Positions 1 through 10,044 of a DNA stretch of 64,000 bases are shown here, in pieces. Within the stretch, counting starts at the first letter, position 1, and each line of letters starts with the position of its first letter. The DNA is taken from contig NZ_CANMUU010000001.1 of the NCBI RefSeq assembly GCF_947501165.1, positions 744,001 to 808,000 on the forward strand, read 5' to 3'. The DNA is from an uncultured Allomuricauda sp. Its GTDB lineage: Bacteria; Bacteroidota; Bacteroidia; Flavobacteriales; Flavobacteriaceae. Made by a program: the position numbers and the translations under genes. The notes beneath the pieces are model-generated. The model saw only the letters and a program-made list of their open reading frames with translations, made no database searches and had not been told where the DNA came from.

Positions 1-1180
1 CGAAAACAAAAGCTATCAATAAAAAAATGGCTCCAAGTGCGTAAGCCGCGCCTGGAAAGTAAAAAGTGGTTTCAGGACGAATGAAATAATAGAAAACAGG
101 AGCAAATATCAATTGGCCAAGAATAGCGGTTATACTAACCAAACTGGTAATGGAGCCTTGAAGAATACCCTGTTCTTTTTCTGAAACTTGGTTTGAAATT
201 ATACCTTGAACCGTTGGCCCTGCAATTCCCCCTAACGCATAAGGAATTAAAAATGCATATAGCATCCATGGCTCATCGGCCTGAGAAAACAGAAACATCC
301 CCAATGTCCAAAGCAAAAATCCAATGTTTACCACTTTGCGTTTGCCAAACCACTCTACGGCCTTTCCTACTAAAAACCCTTGAACAAAAGCTACCAACAA
401 TCCTACTACCACCAAAGAAACCCCTATTTGCTTAGGGCTCCAGTCAAATAGTTCTATAGTGTAATAAGACCATACTGATGGCAAAGCTTGCCCTGCCAAA
501 TTGGCCATAAAAAAGGCGAAAATCAATATCAATACGCCTTTGTATTTCCGCAATGCAACCAAGGAAACACCAGGTATCATTTTCATTTTATCTATAGGTC
601 TTCTCTTTTCTTTGGATAAAGATTCAGGCACCACAAAGTATCCAAACAGGAAGTTTGCAAAGGTCAAACCTGCGGCAATGTAAAAGGGTAAACGAATATT
701 GATGTCACCAAAAAACCCACCAATACCAGGACCGATGATAAACCCTAGTCCAAAAGCAGCCCCGATCAAACCAAAGTTCTTGGCTTTCTCCTCTGCCGTA
801 CTAATATCTGCGATATACGCTGTGGCAACGGTAACACTTGCTCCGGTAATTCCTGCCAAAAACCGTCCAACAAACAACCACATAATCGTTGGTGCCCATG
901 CGTGAACCAAATAGTCGAAACTTAATCCGAGAAGGGATAATAAAAGAATGGGTTTACGGCCATATCTATCTGAAATCTCACCCATAACCGGAGAAAATAA
1001 AAACTGCATTCCAGCAAAAGCTGTGGTCAGCCACATGCCATAAATCACGGCCATATGGTTTCCTTCACCTGTCAATTGCATGATGAACTCTGGGATGATA
1101 GGAGCAATGATTCCTATACCGATAACATCTACCAAAATGGTAATGAAAATGAAGAGTAATGCAGTGTTTTTAGATTTCAT
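1..1180 (-). CDS. TCR/Tet-type MFS transporter (partial, 3' end outside window)
   Basis: An inner-membrane drug/H+ antiporter of the major facilitator superfamily, closest in look to the TetA group. The ATG is at 1178-1180 and the frame stays open to the left edge, giving 393 codons of a family usually about 400 long, so only the last residues are missing. The translation has about 12 hydrophobic segments. The loop after TM2 carries the MFS signature (GEISDRYGRKP), and GFIIGPGIGG resembles antiporter motif C in TM5. It lies directly downstream of the ATP synthase operon but is separated from it by a strong terminator, so it is probably transcribed on its own. The substrate cannot be told from sequence. 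Confidence 0.85.
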   Translation of the reverse strand, partial: MKSKNTALLFIFITILVDVIGIGIIAPIIPEFIMQLTGEGNHMAVIYGMWLTTAFAGMQFLFSPVMGEISDRYGRKPILLLSLLGLSFDYLVHAWAPTIMWLFVGRFLAGITGASVTVATAYIADISTAEEKAKNFGLIGAAFGLGFIIGPGIGGFFGDINIRLPFYIAAGLTFANFLFGYFVVPESLSKEKRRPIDKMKMIPGVSLVALRKYKGVLILIFAFFMANLAGQALPSVWSYYTIELFDWSPKQIGVSLVVVGLLVAFVQGFLVGKAVEWFGKRKVVNIGFLLWTLGMFLFSQADEPWMLYAFLIPYALGGIAGPTVQGIISNQVSEKEQGILQGSITSLVSITAILGQLIFAPVFYYFIRPETTFYFPGAAYALGAIFLLIAFVF

Positions 1181-1205
1181 TAGAATCTGATTTATACATA
1201 ATAAA

Positions 1206-1230
1206 AAGCCCCACTAATGTAGTGGGGCTT
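1206..1230 (-). terminator. Rho-independent terminator of the ATP synthase operon
   Basis: Perfect 11-bp inverted repeat (1206-1216 against 1220-1230) with a 3-nt loop. Read on the minus strand the GC-rich stem ends in GGGGCTTTTTAT, a T-run. It sits 24 bp after the atpG stop codon and before the MFS start. Confidence 0.9.
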
Positions 1231-1254
1231 ATGTGTTATGTTCATGAATAACCT

Positions 1255-2112
1255 TTAGTTATTCAGTGCTTCAGCCCCACCAACGATTTCAAGAATTTCA
1301 TTGGTAATCGCTGCTTGTCTCGCCTTGTTATAGGTTAATTTCAATTGATCTCTCAGCTCCGTCGCATTATCTGTTGCTTTATGCATAGCCGTCATACGTG
1401 CTCCATGTTCACTTGCGAAAGAATCTCGAATAGCCTTGTATAATTGCGTCTTCAGAGATTTTGGAATCAACTGCTCTACTATCTCTGCCTTTTCCGGTTC
1501 AAAAATATAATCGCCACTATTCTGGTCACCTCCTTCAATCGGCACAATAGGTAAAAATTGTTCAGTCATTACGATTTGGGTAGCAGCATTCTTGAACTTG
1601 TTATAAACCAATTCAATTTTGTCATAATCACCATCTGTGAACTTGGCCATTAACTCTTCAGCAATTTCTGAAACTGCATCGAATGTCAAACCATCAAAAA
1701 TTTCACTTTTGTTGGCAATCACATTTGATTTTCTACTCAATCCATCATTCCCCTTTTTTCCAATGGCCAAGAAATCAACTTGCTTTCCAGCATGGTTATC
1801 TTCCAAAACGGCACATTGTTTTAGAATGTTGGAGTTAAAAGCACCACAAAGTCCCCTGTTTGAAGTGATGGCTACAACCAAAACCTTGTTTACCTCCCGA
1901 TTGTCTGCATAGCTGCTCCCAGCATCTCCATCCAGGCTGGCACTTAAACTTTGCAAAAGTTCAGTAAGCTTATTGGCATACGGACGCATGGCCGTAATGG
2001 CATCCTGAGCTTTCTTCAACTTGGCAGCAGAAACCATTTTCATAGCACTGGTTATCTGCATGGTTGAAGAAACCGTGGAAATTCTGTTTCGTATTTCTTT
2101 TAAGTTTGCCAT
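1255..2112 (-). CDS. atpG: F1Fo ATP synthase subunit gamma
   Basis: Central rotor shaft of F1, coupling c-ring rotation to catalysis in the alpha3beta3 hexamer. The 285 residues match the usual length. Both conserved ends are visible: an N-terminal helix with IRNRISTVSSTMQITSAMKM, and a C-terminal helix with TYNKARQAAITNEILEIVGG. The middle segment holds the conserved TSNRGLCGAFN stretch. It is the last gene of the atp run. It is separated from atpA by 72 bp containing a palindromic repeat, and is followed by a terminator. No atpD or atpC follows; flavobacteria usually encode them elsewhere. Confidence 0.97.
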   Translation of the reverse strand: MANLKEIRNRISTVSSTMQITSAMKMVSAAKLKKAQDAITAMRPYANKLTELLQSLSASLDGDAGSSYADNREVNKVLVVAITSNRGLCGAFNSNILKQCAVLEDNHAGKQVDFLAIGKKGNDGLSRKSNVIANKSEIFDGLTFDAVSEIAEELMAKFTDGDYDKIELVYNKFKNAATQIVMTEQFLPIVPIEGGDQNSGDYIFEPEKAEIVEQLIPKSLKTQLYKAIRDSFASEHGARMTAMHKATDNATELRDQLKLTYNKARQAAITNEILEIVGGAEALNN

Positions 2113-2130
2113 TCTATTTTGATAGTATGG

Positions 2131-2175
2131 ATTCCTGCCTCCCTTCGACTGGGCTCCAGATGTGACGGCAGGAAT
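2131..2175. repeat. Palindromic intergenic repeat between atpA and atpG
   Basis: A 9-bp inverted repeat (attcctgcc at 2131-2139, ggcaggaat at 2167-2175) encloses a CTTCGACTGGGCTC core. The core resembles the short dispersed CTTCGACTGCGCTCAG repeats common between genes in flavobacteria; a second core is at 37129-37155. It lies inside the atp operon, 10 bp before the atpA stop, so it will be transcribed and could fold in the mRNA. Confidence 0.6.
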
Positions 2176-2184
2176 GACAATTGA

Positions 2185-3765
2185 TTATCCTCTATACTTG
2201 TCTGAAAGTTCTTTACAAACCGTTGTCAAGGTTTCGGTTGCCTCATCAGTCAGCTTTCCTGCTTTTAAAGTATCCAAAACGCCTCTGTGCTTTGCATTCA
2301 AGAACTCGATAAAATCTCTTTCAAATTCTTTTACTTTATTAACTGGCACATCACGCAAAAGATTCTTAGAACCTGCAAAAATGATAGCCACCTGATCTTC
2401 AACCTTAAATGGGTCATTTTGTGCTTGCTTCAAAATCTCTACGTTCCTACGTCCCTTTTCAATCACGTTTAACGTAGCTGCATCCAAATCAGAACCAAAC
2501 TTGGCAAAAGCTTCCAATTCACGGAACTGGGCTTGATCCAATTTCAAAGTACCAGAAACTTTTTTCATGGACTTAATCTGGGCTGAACCACCCACACGAG
2601 ATACCGAGATACCTACGTTAATCGCAGGTCTTACCCCTTGGTTGAACAAATCCTGCTCCAAGAAAATCTGACCATCCGTAATCGAAATTACGTTGGTTGG
2701 GATATAGGCAGAAACGTCACCCGCTTGTGTCTCAATGATAGGAAGTGCTGTCAATGAACCTCCACCTTTCACCATAGGCTTCAAGGTATCTGGAAGGTCG
2801 TTCATGTTCTTTGCAATATCATCATCGGCAATCACTTTTGCAGCACGCTCCAACAATCTTGAGTGAAGGTAGAAAACGTCACCAGGATATGCTTCACGTC
2901 CTGGAGGTCTTCTTAAAAGAAGGGAAACCTCACGATAGGCCACCGCTTGTTTTGATAAATCATCATAAATAATCAAAGCAGGACGACCCGTATCCCTGAA
3001 GTACTCTCCAATGGCAGCACCAGCAAAAGGAGCATATACCTGCATAGGTGCAGGGTCTGATGCGTTTGCAGCAACAATCGTGGTATACGCCAAAGCACCT
3101 TTGTCCTCCAAAGTTTTGGCAATGGCAGCAACTGTTGATGCTTTTTGCCCTACTGCAACATAAATACAGTATACCGGTTCTCCGGCATCATAAAATTCTT
3201 TTTGGTTTAGAATCGTATCGATACAAACCGTAGTCTTTCCTGTTTGACGGTCACCAATAACCAACTCACGCTGCCCTCTACCGATTGGAATCATGGCATC
3301 AATGGCTTTAACACCAGTTTGCAAAGGCTCATTTACCGGTTGACGGTAAATAACACCAGGCGCTTTACGCTCCAAAGGCATTTCATAGGTCTCCCCAGAG
3401 ATAGCTCCCTTACCATCGATTGGGTTACCCAAAGTATCCACAACACGACCGACAATACCTTCACCCACATTAATGGATGCGATACGTTGTGTTCTTTTAA
3501 CCGTTGCTCCTTCAGTTACTAATTTGGATGGCCCCAACAATACAACACCAACATTATCTTCTTCCAAGTTCAAAACGATGCCTTCCATACCACCATCGAA
3601 CTCAACAAGTTCTCCGTACTGAGCATTGGAAAGTCCATATACTCGGGCGATACCATCACCTACCTCCAATACAGTTCCTACTTCATCTAAAGATGCGGTA
3701 GCTTCAAACCCAGATAATTGCTTTTTTAATATTGCTGATACTTCAGCGGCTTTTACTCCTGCCAT
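2185..3765 (-). CDS. atpA: F1Fo ATP synthase subunit alpha
   Basis: Non-catalytic nucleotide-binding subunit of the F1 hexamer. At 526 residues it is of normal length. It shows the P-loop GDRQTGKT at residues 171-178, the Walker B region [12 protein letters not shown] at about 263-274, and the alpha-signature [10 protein letters not shown] with its arginine finger at about 384. The start ATG is 2 bp from the atpH stop, as expected for translational coupling. The order atpB-E-F-H-A-G is followed, with atpD and atpC missing from the window. Confidence 0.98.
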   Translation of the reverse strand: MAGVKAAEVSAILKKQLSGFEATASLDEVGTVLEVGDGIARVYGLSNAQYGELVEFDGGMEGIVLNLEEDNVGVVLLGPSKLVTEGATVKRTQRIASINVGEGIVGRVVDTLGNPIDGKGAISGETYEMPLERKAPGVIYRQPVNEPLQTGVKAIDAMIPIGRGQRELVIGDRQTGKTTVCIDTILNQKEFYDAGEPVYCIYVAVGQKASTVAAIAKTLEDKGALAYTTIVAANASDPAPMQVYAPFAGAAIGEYFRDTGRPALIIYDDLSKQAVAYREVSLLLRRPPGREAYPGDVFYLHSRLLERAAKVIADDDIAKNMNDLPDTLKPMVKGGGSLTALPIIETQAGDVSAYIPTNVISITDGQIFLEQDLFNQGVRPAINVGISVSRVGGSAQIKSMKKVSGTLKLDQAQFRELEAFAKFGSDLDAATLNVIEKGRRNVEILKQAQNDPFKVEDQVAIIFAGSKNLLRDVPVNKVKEFERDFIEFLNAKHRGVLDTLKAGKLTDEATETLTTVCKELSDKYRG

Positions 3766-3767
3766 TT

Positions 3768-4307
3768 TTATAGACTATTTGTAAATTCTCTTTTTAATCC
3801 ATTCAATTTGTTCGAGATGCTGGCATCGTACTGTAAGTCTCCTACGCGCAATACAAATCCTCCGATGATGCTTTCATCTATTTTGTTCTCGATGGTGACC
3901 TTCTTTCCTGTCATTTTGGTCACCTCAGCCAATATTTTCTTTTCAAGAGCAGCATTTAATGGTACTGCAGAGGTAACATAGGCTACATCTTCCCCCTTCA
4001 TCCGCTCATATTGAATAATGTACTTTAAGGCTACTTCCTTAAGTAAATCAATTCTTTTGTTATCGGTCAAAATACCCAACAAGCCTTTGGTGATTTCACT
4101 ACAATCTTTGAAGATTTCACCAAGGATATTCTTCTTTACCGCACTTTTAACCACAGGATTTCCCAAAAGTGTCGCCAACTCTTTATTTTCCGCTATGGTA
4201 TCCTTGATGATACGCATGTCTTTTTCAACAGCTTCTGCTGATTTTTTTTCGACAGCGAAATCCAGGGTAGCCTTTGCGTAACGAATTGCAGCTCTTCCTT
4301 CGTTCAT
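3768..4307 (-). CDS. atpH: F1Fo ATP synthase subunit delta (OSCP)
   Basis: Peripheral-stalk subunit that ties the b subunits to the top of the alpha3beta3 hexamer. It has 179 residues, typical for the family. The N-terminal helical domain begins [17 protein letters not shown]. The C-terminal domain carries the conserved [21 protein letters not shown] stretch that identifies OSCP/delta. It lies between atpF (7 bp away) and atpA (2 bp away) in the operon. Confidence 0.96.
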   Translation of the reverse strand: MNEGRAAIRYAKATLDFAVEKKSAEAVEKDMRIIKDTIAENKELATLLGNPVVKSAVKKNILGEIFKDCSEITKGLLGILTDNKRIDLLKEVALKYIIQYERMKGEDVAYVTSAVPLNAALEKKILAEVTKMTGKKVTIENKIDESIIGGFVLRVGDLQYDASISNKLNGLKREFTNSL

Positions 4308-4314
4308 AGTGGTC

Positions 4315-4815
4315 TTAGTTCAATTTGATGTCTCCCAACATATCATCCACAAGCTTTTGTTGCTTGCTTTTGTTGGATAGTTCATCTTTGATTACCTTCT
4401 CAGCAATATCAATGGAAAGTGTTGCCACCTGCGCCTTGATATCCGCAACGGCAGCCTTCTTCTCACTTTCAATGGAAGCTTGCGCTTTAGCAATCATTTT
4501 ATCCCCTTCTTTCTGGGCCTCTTCTTTGGCATCCGCTAAGATTTTTTCTTTAAGCTCTCTTGCTTCTTTAAGAAGGCTTTCCCTTTCTGCACGGGCTTCT
4601 TTCAACAAACTTTCGCTGTCCGCTGTTATATTTTGCATTTCCTTTTTGGCCACTTCTGCAGCGTCAAGGGCATCTTGGATTCCTTTCTCTCTTGATTCAA
4701 GTGAGTTCAAAATTGGTTTCCATGCAAATTTTACCAACAAGAAAATAAGACCCAATAGCAATACGGTCTGCATTACAAATAGGCCGGGTGAAAAATCGTT
4801 CAATAGCTGTTCCAT
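4315..4815 (-). CDS. atpF: F1Fo ATP synthase subunit b
   Basis: Peripheral stalk that anchors F1 to the membrane. It has 166 residues: one N-terminal transmembrane helix (about 12-33, ending FAWKPI as in typical b subunits), followed by a long charged helix rich in Lys, Glu and Ala that is expected to dimerise as a coiled coil. The start ATG lies 20 bp downstream of a perfect 14-bp hairpin (4836-4868) that separates it from atpE. Confidence 0.96.
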   Translation of the reverse strand: MEQLLNDFSPGLFVMQTVLLLGLIFLLVKFAWKPILNSLESREKGIQDALDAAEVAKKEMQNITADSESLLKEARAERESLLKEARELKEKILADAKEEAQKEGDKMIAKAQASIESEKKAAVADIKAQVATLSIDIAEKVIKDELSNKSKQQKLVDDMLGDIKLN

Positions 4816-4835
4816 ATTCTCTTTTGTTTTTTAAA

Positions 4836-4868
4836 CACCATTTTGCAACCAATCGTTGCAAAATGGTG
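4836..4868 (-). promoter_or_regulatory. Strong intra-operon hairpin between atpE and atpF
   Basis: Perfect 14-bp inverted repeat (4836-4849 with 4855-4868) around a 5-nt loop. On the minus-strand transcript it is followed by TTTAAAAAACAAAAG, not a real U-tract. It therefore looks more like an RNA-processing, stabilising or partial-attenuation element than a full terminator. The position fits a role in raising c-subunit output over the downstream subunits, but that is inference. Confidence 0.7.
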
Positions 4869-4890
4869 CGTTGTTGTTCTGCTAATCGGA

Positions 4891-6242
<1,352 letters not shown>

Positions 6243-6318
6243 TTTTTGCTAATTACCCCTCCTTAAAAATCTGCGCAAAGGTAATTAGTTATATAAGATT
6301 TTCCACCTTATTTTTTAA

Positions 6319-6708
6319 TTATTTCCTATTGGTTTTATTCAGTAGTTGTGAAATAACAAAAACCTCTAAAAACAATCCAAGAAATAACGGAACCAACACA
6401 AGAAAAACCTCAATATTTTCAAGGCTTTTGGAAGGTTGAAGCAATTCATGGAAAACTACGACAAAGATGACCAACTTTAGAAAAAATGTGCCTAGATATA
6501 TGAATCCGAGCTGCTCTTTCCATTTTTTGTGCCTATTCAAACCTAAAAAAAGTAAGCAAACCACGATGGAAAACATCAGATGGAATGCGTAATGTTCATT
6601 TAGAGCTATTTTGGAAAATTGCGCTTTGGGAACATAATTTAAAGTAAGAAAATATGCCAGAGCAAAGCATAAAATGATGCCTAAACTTAAAATTAAACCT
6701 CTTTTCAA
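6319..6708 (-). CDS. DUF6168-like small membrane protein (AtpI-position protein)
   Basis: A 129-residue integral membrane protein with four predicted helices (about 5-23, 43-58, 69-88, 100-120). It sits where other bacteria place atpI/uncI-type assembly genes, just upstream of atpB and 4 bp after atpZ. The sequence resembles the flavobacterial DUF6168 family, which has no assigned function. A role in Fo assembly or ion supply is inferred from position only. Confidence 0.65.
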   Translation of the reverse strand: MKRGLILSLGIILCFALAYFLTLNYVPKAQFSKIALNEHYAFHLMFSIVVCLLFLGLNRHKKWKEQLGFIYLGTFFLKLVIFVVVFHELLQPSKSLENIEVFLVLVPLFLGLFLEVFVISQLLNKTNRK

Positions 6709-6712
6709 GCAG

Positions 6713-6943
6713 TTACTTATTGAGTTGTGTCACTTGTCTTATCATGGCATACATAGCCAGTCCTATGGCAAGCAAAGTAAACAAAGTTTCGGCGAATTCG
6801 GTAGTGTATTTGGAATCTATCCATTTTCCCAATAGATTCCCTAGATAAATGGTCAACCCCATTTGAAGGGCCATGCCGGAAAGCCTGGCCCCTTTTCTTA
6901 AATAGTCTTTTTCGTCTTTTTTAGGAGACTTTTGCTGGCTCAT
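6713..6943 (-). CDS. atpZ: AtpZ/AtpI family protein
   Basis: A 76-residue protein: a charged N-terminus (MSQQKSPKKDEKDYLRKG) and two helices, the first with the GxxxG pattern (GLTIYLGNLLGKWID) typical of the AtpZ/AtpI fold. The family assists ATP synthase c-ring assembly or Mg2+/Ca2+ supply. A longer open frame reaches 7084, but it would run antiparallel to bactofilin codons and adds low-complexity sequence. The ATG at 6941-6943 fits the family and overlaps the bactofilin stop by 23 bp. Confidence 0.8.
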   Translation of the reverse strand: MSQQKSPKKDEKDYLRKGARLSGMALQMGLTIYLGNLLGKWIDSKYTTEFAETLFTLLAIGLAMYAMIRQVTQLNK

Positions 6944-7379
6944 TCGTCTTGGTAGACTGAAGCTTACTTGCAGTGGAACTAGTCGAAGCAGTGGAAGAGG
7001 AAGAAGTTGATGTAAAAGCTCCTTTACCCATGGTACATGACGCATTGAATGTAGCTCCTGGTTCCACGGCCAATTTGGAAACACTCACATTACCTTCAAT
7101 TGTTGCTGAGGCTTTTAAAGAAAGTAAATCGCTCACATTCAATTCGCCATTGAACTTTCCTTCAATATCAGCATTTACACATTCTACTTTTCCATTGATA
7201 TAGCCATCTTTACCAATGACCACTTTTCCTGATGTCTTTACATTTCCTTCCAATTTTCCGTCGATTCTAAAATCGGCTTCGGAAGTAATATCACCCTTTA
7301 TTTTGGTGTTCTTTTCAATTCTGTTGGGTTGTCCGCCAAATTCTGTCATAGGTCTGGGTTTTTTGTTGTCTGAAAACAT
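6921..7379 (-). CDS. Bactofilin (polymer-forming cytoskeletal protein)
   Basis: Self-polymerising beta-helical cytoskeletal protein. It has 152 residues. The core (about 20-110) has the bactofilin periodicity with repeated I-x-G-x-V/I turns (IKGDITSEADFRIDGKLEG, then VIGKDGYINGKV, then IEGKFNGEL). A flexible Ser/Thr-rich tail (about 115-145) follows. It lies between sprE (12 bp) and atpZ (overlap). Bactofilins are often linked to cell shape and envelope growth; the link to the ATP synthase run is positional. Confidence 0.9.
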   Translation of the reverse strand: MFSDNKKPRPMTEFGGQPNRIEKNTKIKGDITSEADFRIDGKLEGNVKTSGKVVIGKDGYINGKVECVNADIEGKFNGELNVSDLLSLKASATIEGNVSVSKLAVEPGATFNASCTMGKGAFTSTSSSSTASTSSTASKLQSTKTNEPAKVS

Positions 7380-7391
7380 TGTGTTCTACGG

Positions 7392-9941
7392 TTATGGGGT
7401 TAACATTTGTTCTTTGTATGATTCTAAATTTTTATGGATTTGGATGACTTTGTAATTCTCCGATAAAACTACAAAATTCTCCTCGTTGATTCGGTAGTCA
7501 CGGTTCTTTTTTATAAGCTCCACAAAGCCTAAGGCAAACTCCTGAGATTTAAAGCCGTGAACCACGACAAACTGATCTTCAAGATTATAGATGTCCTTGG
7601 ATATAACGTTTTTATATTTAAGGTCGTTCACAACCTCTTCCAATCGCTTCTTTAAAGCCAACGCTTTTTCATTGTCCTTTATTTTGTAAGGAAACACAAC
7701 TTTCCAATTTCCTGTGCCAGTAGAGCCCAATTCTTTGGAAAACTCTTTGCTTGCCATTTTTGGGAGCTGTTCTTTGACCATCAGTTCGGCCCTTTTTCCT
7801 TCCACATTGTTAGGATAGGTCAAAGCCACATAATTCAAAGCTTCCTTAAACGGTTCAAATCCCTGAAGCCGGCCAATAGCATTCGCCTTCAGCATTTCAA
7901 ACTTAGGGACTATGGGGTCTCCGGTAAAACGGTCAACATATTCCTGACTCTGTGTGATAACCCGCAAAAACTCTTGCTTTTGATATGATTTAAAGAGCTG
8001 CGAGTATCTTGCATCAGGACTATCTGTATCTCCTTCAAGCACAGCTTGCGGATTCAAAAGTATTTCCGCATAACGAGTATCCGAATGATTCGTAATGATA
8101 TTTTGCTTCATCGATTCGGCCAAAGGACTTCCTGACTCCTCGTATATTTTATATAAGTTGTATTTGGATGGTAAAATTAAACGCTCTTCTGGGTCTGATT
8201 TTAAAACGTCCTCCAATTTTCCTGCAGCCAGAAGATTTTCCTTGAATTTTTCCTTGTAAATAAGTCCCAACTGATAATTGGCAAAGTTCTCTTCTTTTTG
8301 AAGGCTGTCAATTACAGAAACATCCGTAGGTACTCTGGACAAATAAAAGTCCAAATCATATTTCTGGTCTGGAGGCAAATCCTCCGGAGATTCTCCACTG
8401 GCAAGAACATCTTCTCCTGTGGCTTCAGATGGCAAGGTTCGGCTTTTGTTGCTCCAACGCCAGTCATCTTCCAAAGCTCTATTGCCCCAACGGGTTTTAA
8501 AATCATTTTTACCGTATCCCAGGCTGGTAATATTATAAAAATAGAATTTGCCCTTGTTCTCTTTTCCTCCTCTAGATTCACCAAAGGCAGCGAAGCCTGC
8601 GGTGGTTCTTTTCAATTCTTTCGCCGCTTCCGCTTCATCCTTACGCTTCAACTCAGCAATATAATCTTCAAAATACGCCTTCCGCTCAGCTTCGGGCATG
8701 TCATAAATAGTAATCACACTATCAGCATACTGGGCAATATCCTCATACTTGATAACGTCTTCGAGATTATCCAACTTCTTCTTGATTCTCCTAAACTTAC
8801 GTGTATTCTCCTTTAAATTGGTCAAAGTACTGTCGTAATAAGCACCTGACGTTCTGTAGTTATTTTCGTCAAAATGATAATCTGCCAAGCTCTGATAATT
8901 GAGGGAACTTAGTTTTTTATCCCCTTGATTTGCTTTTAGGGACTTATTGTAGTAGACCAAGGCCAAACTGTCTGATTGAGTTCCCAGATGAAATTGGGCT
9001 ACTTCTCTGTAAATCTTATCCAAAAAAGGTCTATTCTCTCGATTCTCTTCCAAATCAGTCAAATATTCCAAAACCTCTTCCTGATTTTCATTCGTGATTT
9101 CTATGTTCTGGATTTTCTTTAGATGGGCATTAATCATGTAAACCCTTGGAGACTTTCTATTTAAGCCAATTACTTTATTGAAGGCATAATTAGCGCTGTC
9201 CTTATGACCCAATTGATTATAAAGTTGCCCTATTATGAAAAGATAACGGCCGCGTTCTGAATTCTTTTTGGTGTATGCCTGAGCTATTTTGAGTCTTTGA
9301 ATTGCCGTATCTGGAGCCTTGAGGTTAATGTAGCACTGGGCCAATACTGCACTTGCGTCTGCATGTTCTTGGTCACGCAGGTCTTCATACTTGAATAGGC
9401 GTTTTAGGTTTTTGACCGCCAGCTCTGGATTATCCAACCGCATGTGGGTCTTTTCCCTCCAAATCCGTGCTTCGTTAAGTTTATCACTTGCCGCATATTT
9501 TCTAAGGATGTAATTAAAGGACTCCAAAGCAGGAATATAGCGTTGATCAAAATACCTAGCTTTTCCCAACAATAAAAAGGCTTCATCAATTTGGGGGTTA
9601 CGTTCTTGGTCTTTAATGTTCATGCTGTGCTTCTGGATGGCCTTGGTGGCTTTCTCCTCAGCAATTTCAAAATTGGGGTTGTTGTCCTCTGAATCCAACT
9701 TTATCTCATCAGTCACTTCCAAGCGCTCCACGGGAAGAATCTCCCAAAAATCATCTCGATAATTGGCATTGAGTTCCTCTCGCCCTACCTCAAAGGCAAG
9801 ATTCCCATTGTACAAGGTGTTGTACTTGGTATTTAATGCATGCCAGTTTCGGTTGATGAATTTGTCTTTTTTGACTGAACAGGAGTTCAATAGTGCCCCA
9901 ACCAAAACGAGTGCCCCAAAAATTTTTTGAAAGTGGTTCAA
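7392..9941 (-). CDS. sprE: SprE/PorW-like TPR lipoprotein of the type IX secretion system
   Basis: Large periplasmic lipoprotein needed for type IX secretion and gliding in Flavobacterium (SprE) and for gingipain secretion in Porphyromonas (PorW). It has 849 residues, close to the roughly 870 of SprE. A lipobox ends at Cys21 (GALLNSC). An N-terminal NWHALNTKYNTLYNGN motif is typical of this family, and degenerate TPR helices run from about 95 to 420. Translation appears to start at TTG (9939-9941), since no in-frame ATG precedes the signal peptide. The next gene, 12 bp on, is the bactofilin, followed by the ATP synthase genes. The identification rests on the overall pattern and gene order. 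Confidence 0.8.
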   Translation of the reverse strand: MNHFQKIFGALVLVGALLNSCSVKKDKFINRNWHALNTKYNTLYNGNLAFEVGREELNANYRDDFWEILPVERLEVTDEIKLDSEDNNPNFEIAEEKATKAIQKHSMNIKDQERNPQIDEAFLLLGKARYFDQRYIPALESFNYILRKYAASDKLNEARIWREKTHMRLDNPELAVKNLKRLFKYEDLRDQEHADASAVLAQCYINLKAPDTAIQRLKIAQAYTKKNSERGRYLFIIGQLYNQLGHKDSANYAFNKVIGLNRKSPRVYMINAHLKKIQNIEITNENQEEVLEYLTDLEENRENRPFLDKIYREVAQFHLGTQSDSLALVYYNKSLKANQGDKKLSSLNYQSLADYHFDENNYRTSGAYYDSTLTNLKENTRKFRRIKKKLDNLEDVIKYEDIAQYADSVITIYDMPEAERKAYFEDYIAELKRKDEAEAAKELKRTTAGFAAFGESRGGKENKGKFYFYNITSLGYGKNDFKTRWGNRALEDDWRWSNKSRTLPSEATGEDVLASGESPEDLPPDQKYDLDFYLSRVPTDVSVIDSLQKEENFANYQLGLIYKEKFKENLLAAGKLEDVLKSDPEERLILPSKYNLYKIYEESGSPLAESMKQNIITNHSDTRYAEILLNPQAVLEGDTDSPDARYSQLFKSYQKQEFLRVITQSQEYVDRFTGDPIVPKFEMLKANAIGRLQGFEPFKEALNYVALTYPNNVEGKRAELMVKEQLPKMASKEFSKELGSTGTGNWKVVFPYKIKDNEKALALKKRLEEVVNDLKYKNVISKDIYNLEDQFVVVHGFKSQEFALGFVELIKKNRDYRINEENFVVLSENYKVIQIHKNLESYKEQMLTP

Positions 9942-10044
9942 AATAATCTGTAATCGTATGTAAACTTAACTCAGAAAAGGTAAGATTATTATAAGCTTCA
10001 TCGATAAAACACCGAATTCTTTTTCGTTAGCGCATAGCAACACT

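Noticed and set aside
6943-7084. Longer AtpZ starting at 7084
   Set aside because: The extension is an out-of-frame reading of the bactofilin Ser/Thr tail and has no family similarity.
8298-8816. 172-codon plus-strand ORF inside sprE
   Set aside because: It is a mirror frame of the sprE coding sequence with no start context or known domain.
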